This document shows, in pieces, positions 62,078 through 64,000 of a stretch of 64,000 nt of DNA. This DNA comes from Hyphomicrobium sp. ghe19 (GTDB taxonomy: Bacteria; Pseudomonadota; Alphaproteobacteria; Rhizobiales; Hyphomicrobiaceae): the NCBI RefSeq assembly GCF_902712875.1, contig NZ_LR743509.1, positions 124,001-188,000 on the forward strand, read 5' to 3'. The notes under the pieces are model-generated. The model was not told the DNA's origin. It saw only the letters and a list, made by a program, of their open reading frames with translations, and did no database searches. Made by a program: the position numbers and the translations under genes. Numbering within the stretch: position 1 is the first letter of the stretch; each line of letters begins with the position of its first letter.

Positions 62078-64000
62078 GCAGCCTTAGCTTGCTCGCAGAG
62101 GCGGAACGACACCAGCACTGATTTCGATGTCGGCGTATCGCTCTCGGCGCCGGCGATCGACAGAGGGACGAGAACGTTCAGCTCAGGATAATAACCGGCG
62201 ACGGAGCCGCGCGGGAGTTCATATGGAACGACGCGGAAGCTCTCGGCGATCCGCTCGACGCCGTCGTCGTGCCTGCCGATGATATCGACGCGATCGCCGG
62301 CTTCGGCACCGATTTCTGCGAGGTCCATCGGATTGACGAATACGACGCGGCGTTCTCCGTAGACGCCGCGGTAGCGATCATCGAGGCCATAGACGGTCGT
62401 ATTATATTGATCGTGCGAGCGAAACGTCTGAAGCACGAATGTGCCTTGTTCGGCCATAGCGAGTTCGTGCTCGGTCTGGTCGGGAAGCTCCGAGTTGGAG
62501 AAGGTCGCCTTCTGCGACGGGGTATGCCAGATGCGCTCGGCGGCGCCGTTGGGCAGGCGGAAACCGCGCGGGCGGCGGACACGTTCGTTGAAATCGTGGA
62601 AGCCCGGAATGGTGCGCGCGATCAAATCGCGGATGCGGTCGTAGTGATGCGCAAGGCTCTTCCAATCAACTGTCGCCGATCCGACTGTCGCGTCCGCGAT
62701 GCCGGCGATGATGCCGATTTCGGAGCGAAGCTCCGGGGAAGCCGGCCGGTTTATGCCGCCTGATCCGTGCACCATGCTCATCGAGTCTTCGACGGTTACG
62801 ATTTGCGCGACGCCGTCGGCATTGCGATCGATTTCTGTGCGCCCGAGGCAAGGAAGGATATAGCTGACCTTACCCGGAAGCAGATGCGAATGATTGAGCT
62901 TCGTCGCAATATTGACGGTGAGCTTCTGGTTCATCAACGCTTTGGCGATCAACGGGCTGTCGGGTGTCGCGCGGGCGAAATTGCCGCCGAGCGCGATGAA
63001 AGCTTGCGCTGATCCATCGAGCATTGCGCCGATTGCCGCCAAGACGTTGTGGCCGTTGCGGCGTGGCATCGGAACGCCGAGTTCCTTTTCGAGCGCATCG
63101 AGGAATTGGCGCGGCGGCTTCTCGTTGATCCCGACCGTGCGATCGCCCTGAACGTTGGAGTGTCCCCGCACCGGACATAGCCCCGTGCCGGGCCGGCCTA
63201 TATTGCCGCGGAGGAACATGAAGTTCGCGATTTCGCGGATGGTTGCCACCGAGTGGCGATGCTGCGTGGCGCCCATCGCCCAAGTGCAGATCGTTTTGTT
63301 CGATCCGATGTAGATTTGTGCGAGTTCTTCGAGCTGCGCTCGCGACAGGCCGGATTGATTTTCGATCTGGTCCCACGTCGTTGCGTCGACGCTTGCCCTA
63401 TAGAATTCGAATCCCGACGTGTGCTGCTTCAGGAAGTTGTGGTCGAGGACAGACGGGCGTCCGGCCGCGAGGGCTGCGTCATCGGCAGCGAATATGGCCT
63501 TAGACATGCCGCGCACTGCAGCCATGTCGCCGCCGACGCGGACTTGAAAGTATTCGCTGGCGATCGGCGTCGAGCCGCCGGTGATCATTTCCAGCTTGTC
63601 CTGGGGGTCGGCGAAGCGTTCGAGGCCTTTTTCACGAACGGGATTGAAGACGGCGATGCGGGCACCACGGAGCGCCGCACGGCGGAGATCGCCGAGCATG
63701 CGCGGGTGGTTCGTGCCGGGGTTCTGGCCGATGACGAAGATCGCGTCAGCCTTCTCGAAATCCTCGAGTAGGACCGTGCCTTTGCCGATGCCGACGGCTT
63801 GGTCGAGTGCGACGCCGCTCGCCTCGTGGCACATGTTCGAGCAGTCGGGAAAATTGTTCGTGCCGTAGAGGCGAACGAAGAGCTGATAGATGAAGGCGGC
63901 TTCGTTCGACGCGCGGCCAGAGGTGTAGAATTCGGCGCGGTCGGGGCTGTCGAGGCTATTCAGGACGCCGGCGATTTCACCGAAGGCTTCGTCCCAGCCA
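62074..64000 (-). CDS. FdhF/YdeP-type molybdopterin oxidoreductase, partial (5' end outside window)
   Basis: The frame is open to the window edge, so at least 641 residues are present and the N-terminus is missing. The upstream end reads FYTSGRASNEAAFIYQLFVR and NNFPDCSNMCHEASGVAL, where the Cys before HEASG lies at the molybdenum-ligand position. It continues with GQNPGTNHPRML and CTWAMGATQHRHSVATIREI, and ends with the guanine-dinucleotide-binding C-terminal domain (GDRVDIIGRH). It is of the YdeP/FdhF alpha-subunit type linked to formate dehydrogenation or acid stress. In a methylotroph, formate oxidation is attractive but not proved. It is coupled to a small gene downstream. Confidence 0.9.
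   Translation of the reverse strand, partial: GWDEAFGEIAGVLNSLDSPDRAEFYTSGRASNEAAFIYQLFVRLYGTNNFPDCSNMCHEASGVALDQAVGIGKGTVLLEDFEKADAIFVIGQNPGTNHPRMLGDLRRAALRGARIAVFNPVREKGLERFADPQDKLEMITGGSTPIASEYFQVRVGGDMAAVRGMSKAIFAADDAALAAGRPSVLDHNFLKQHTSGFEFYRASVDATTWDQIENQSGLSRAQLEELAQIYIGSNKTICTWAMGATQHRHSVATIREIANFMFLRGNIGRPGTGLCPVRGHSNVQGDRTVGINEKPPRQFLDALEKELGVPMPRRNGHNVLAAIGAMLDGSAQAFIALGGNFARATPDSPLIAKALMNQKLTVNIATKLNHSHLLPGKVSYILPCLGRTEIDRNADGVAQIVTVEDSMSMVHGSGGINRPASPELRSEIGIIAGIADATVGSATVDWKSLAHHYDRIRDLIARTIPGFHDFNERVRRPRGFRLPNGAAERIWHTPSQKATFSNSELPDQTEHELAMAEQGTFVLQTFRSHDQYNTTVYGLDDRYRGVYGERRVVFVNPMDLAEIGAEAGDRVDIIGRHDDGVERIAESFRVVPYELPRGSVAGYYPELNVLVPLSIAGAESDTPTSKSVLVSFRLCEQAKAA

Overview
The window reads as chromosomal DNA of a methylotrophic alphaproteobacterium of the Hyphomicrobium type (order Rhizobiales/Hyphomicrobiales). 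This is an inference from the alphaproteobacterial porins, the HWE-type kinase, the many small secreted proteins typical of the group, and a C1-sulfonate oxidation locus. No rRNA, no complete tRNA and no CRISPR array was seen.

Layout. 0-9 kb holds the 3' end of a glycosyltransferase, a Crp/Fnr regulator, small proteins, a cyclopropane-fatty-acyl-phospholipid synthase gene broken by two in-frame stops, a kinase/response-regulator pair, a damaged trypsin-like protease gene, and a phage terminase small subunit fragment joined to half an HTH antitoxin. 9-26.6 kb is an accessory island for methanesulfonate use. It carries a porin, a LysR regulator, a YeiH-type exporter, an MFS permease, the sulfite dehydrogenase pair sorAB, the complete methanesulfonate monooxygenase operon msmABCD, a TauE/SafE-type exporter and an amidohydrolase-fold protein. 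MsmABCD would split methanesulfonate into formaldehyde (the C1 source) and sulfite. SorAB would oxidise sulfite in the periplasm, and the exporters would relieve the cytoplasm of sulfite. A short element built on ATTGAA-TTTGC recurs upstream of the porin, yeiH, sorA and msmA units and may define one regulon. 26.6-31 kb is a graveyard of mobile DNA: RHS, IS and large serine recombinase fragments, a 3' tRNA remnant, an HNH endonuclease and a broken TSUP exporter gene.

31-45 kb contains katG, several secreted or outer-membrane proteins, a HAD-type hydrolase, a CysB-type regulator, a second porin, an orphan sulfonate-binding protein, a GST, a TPR protein and an FkbM methyltransferase with an internal deletion. 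45.5-53.2 kb is a tight eight-gene operon with a divergent LysR gene: a NitT/TauT-type ABC importer, two SDR dehydrogenases, a creatininase-family hydrolase, a DUF1989 protein and a DDAH-type amidinohydrolase. It looks like an undescribed catabolic pathway for an imported guanidino or amidino compound. 53-64 kb is more ordinary: a HugZ-like protein, a cupin, a cytochrome c, Lon and a small heat shock protein in one unit, a pair of related four-cysteine proteins, CreA, small proteins, and an FdhF/YdeP-type molybdopterin oxidoreductase running off the end.
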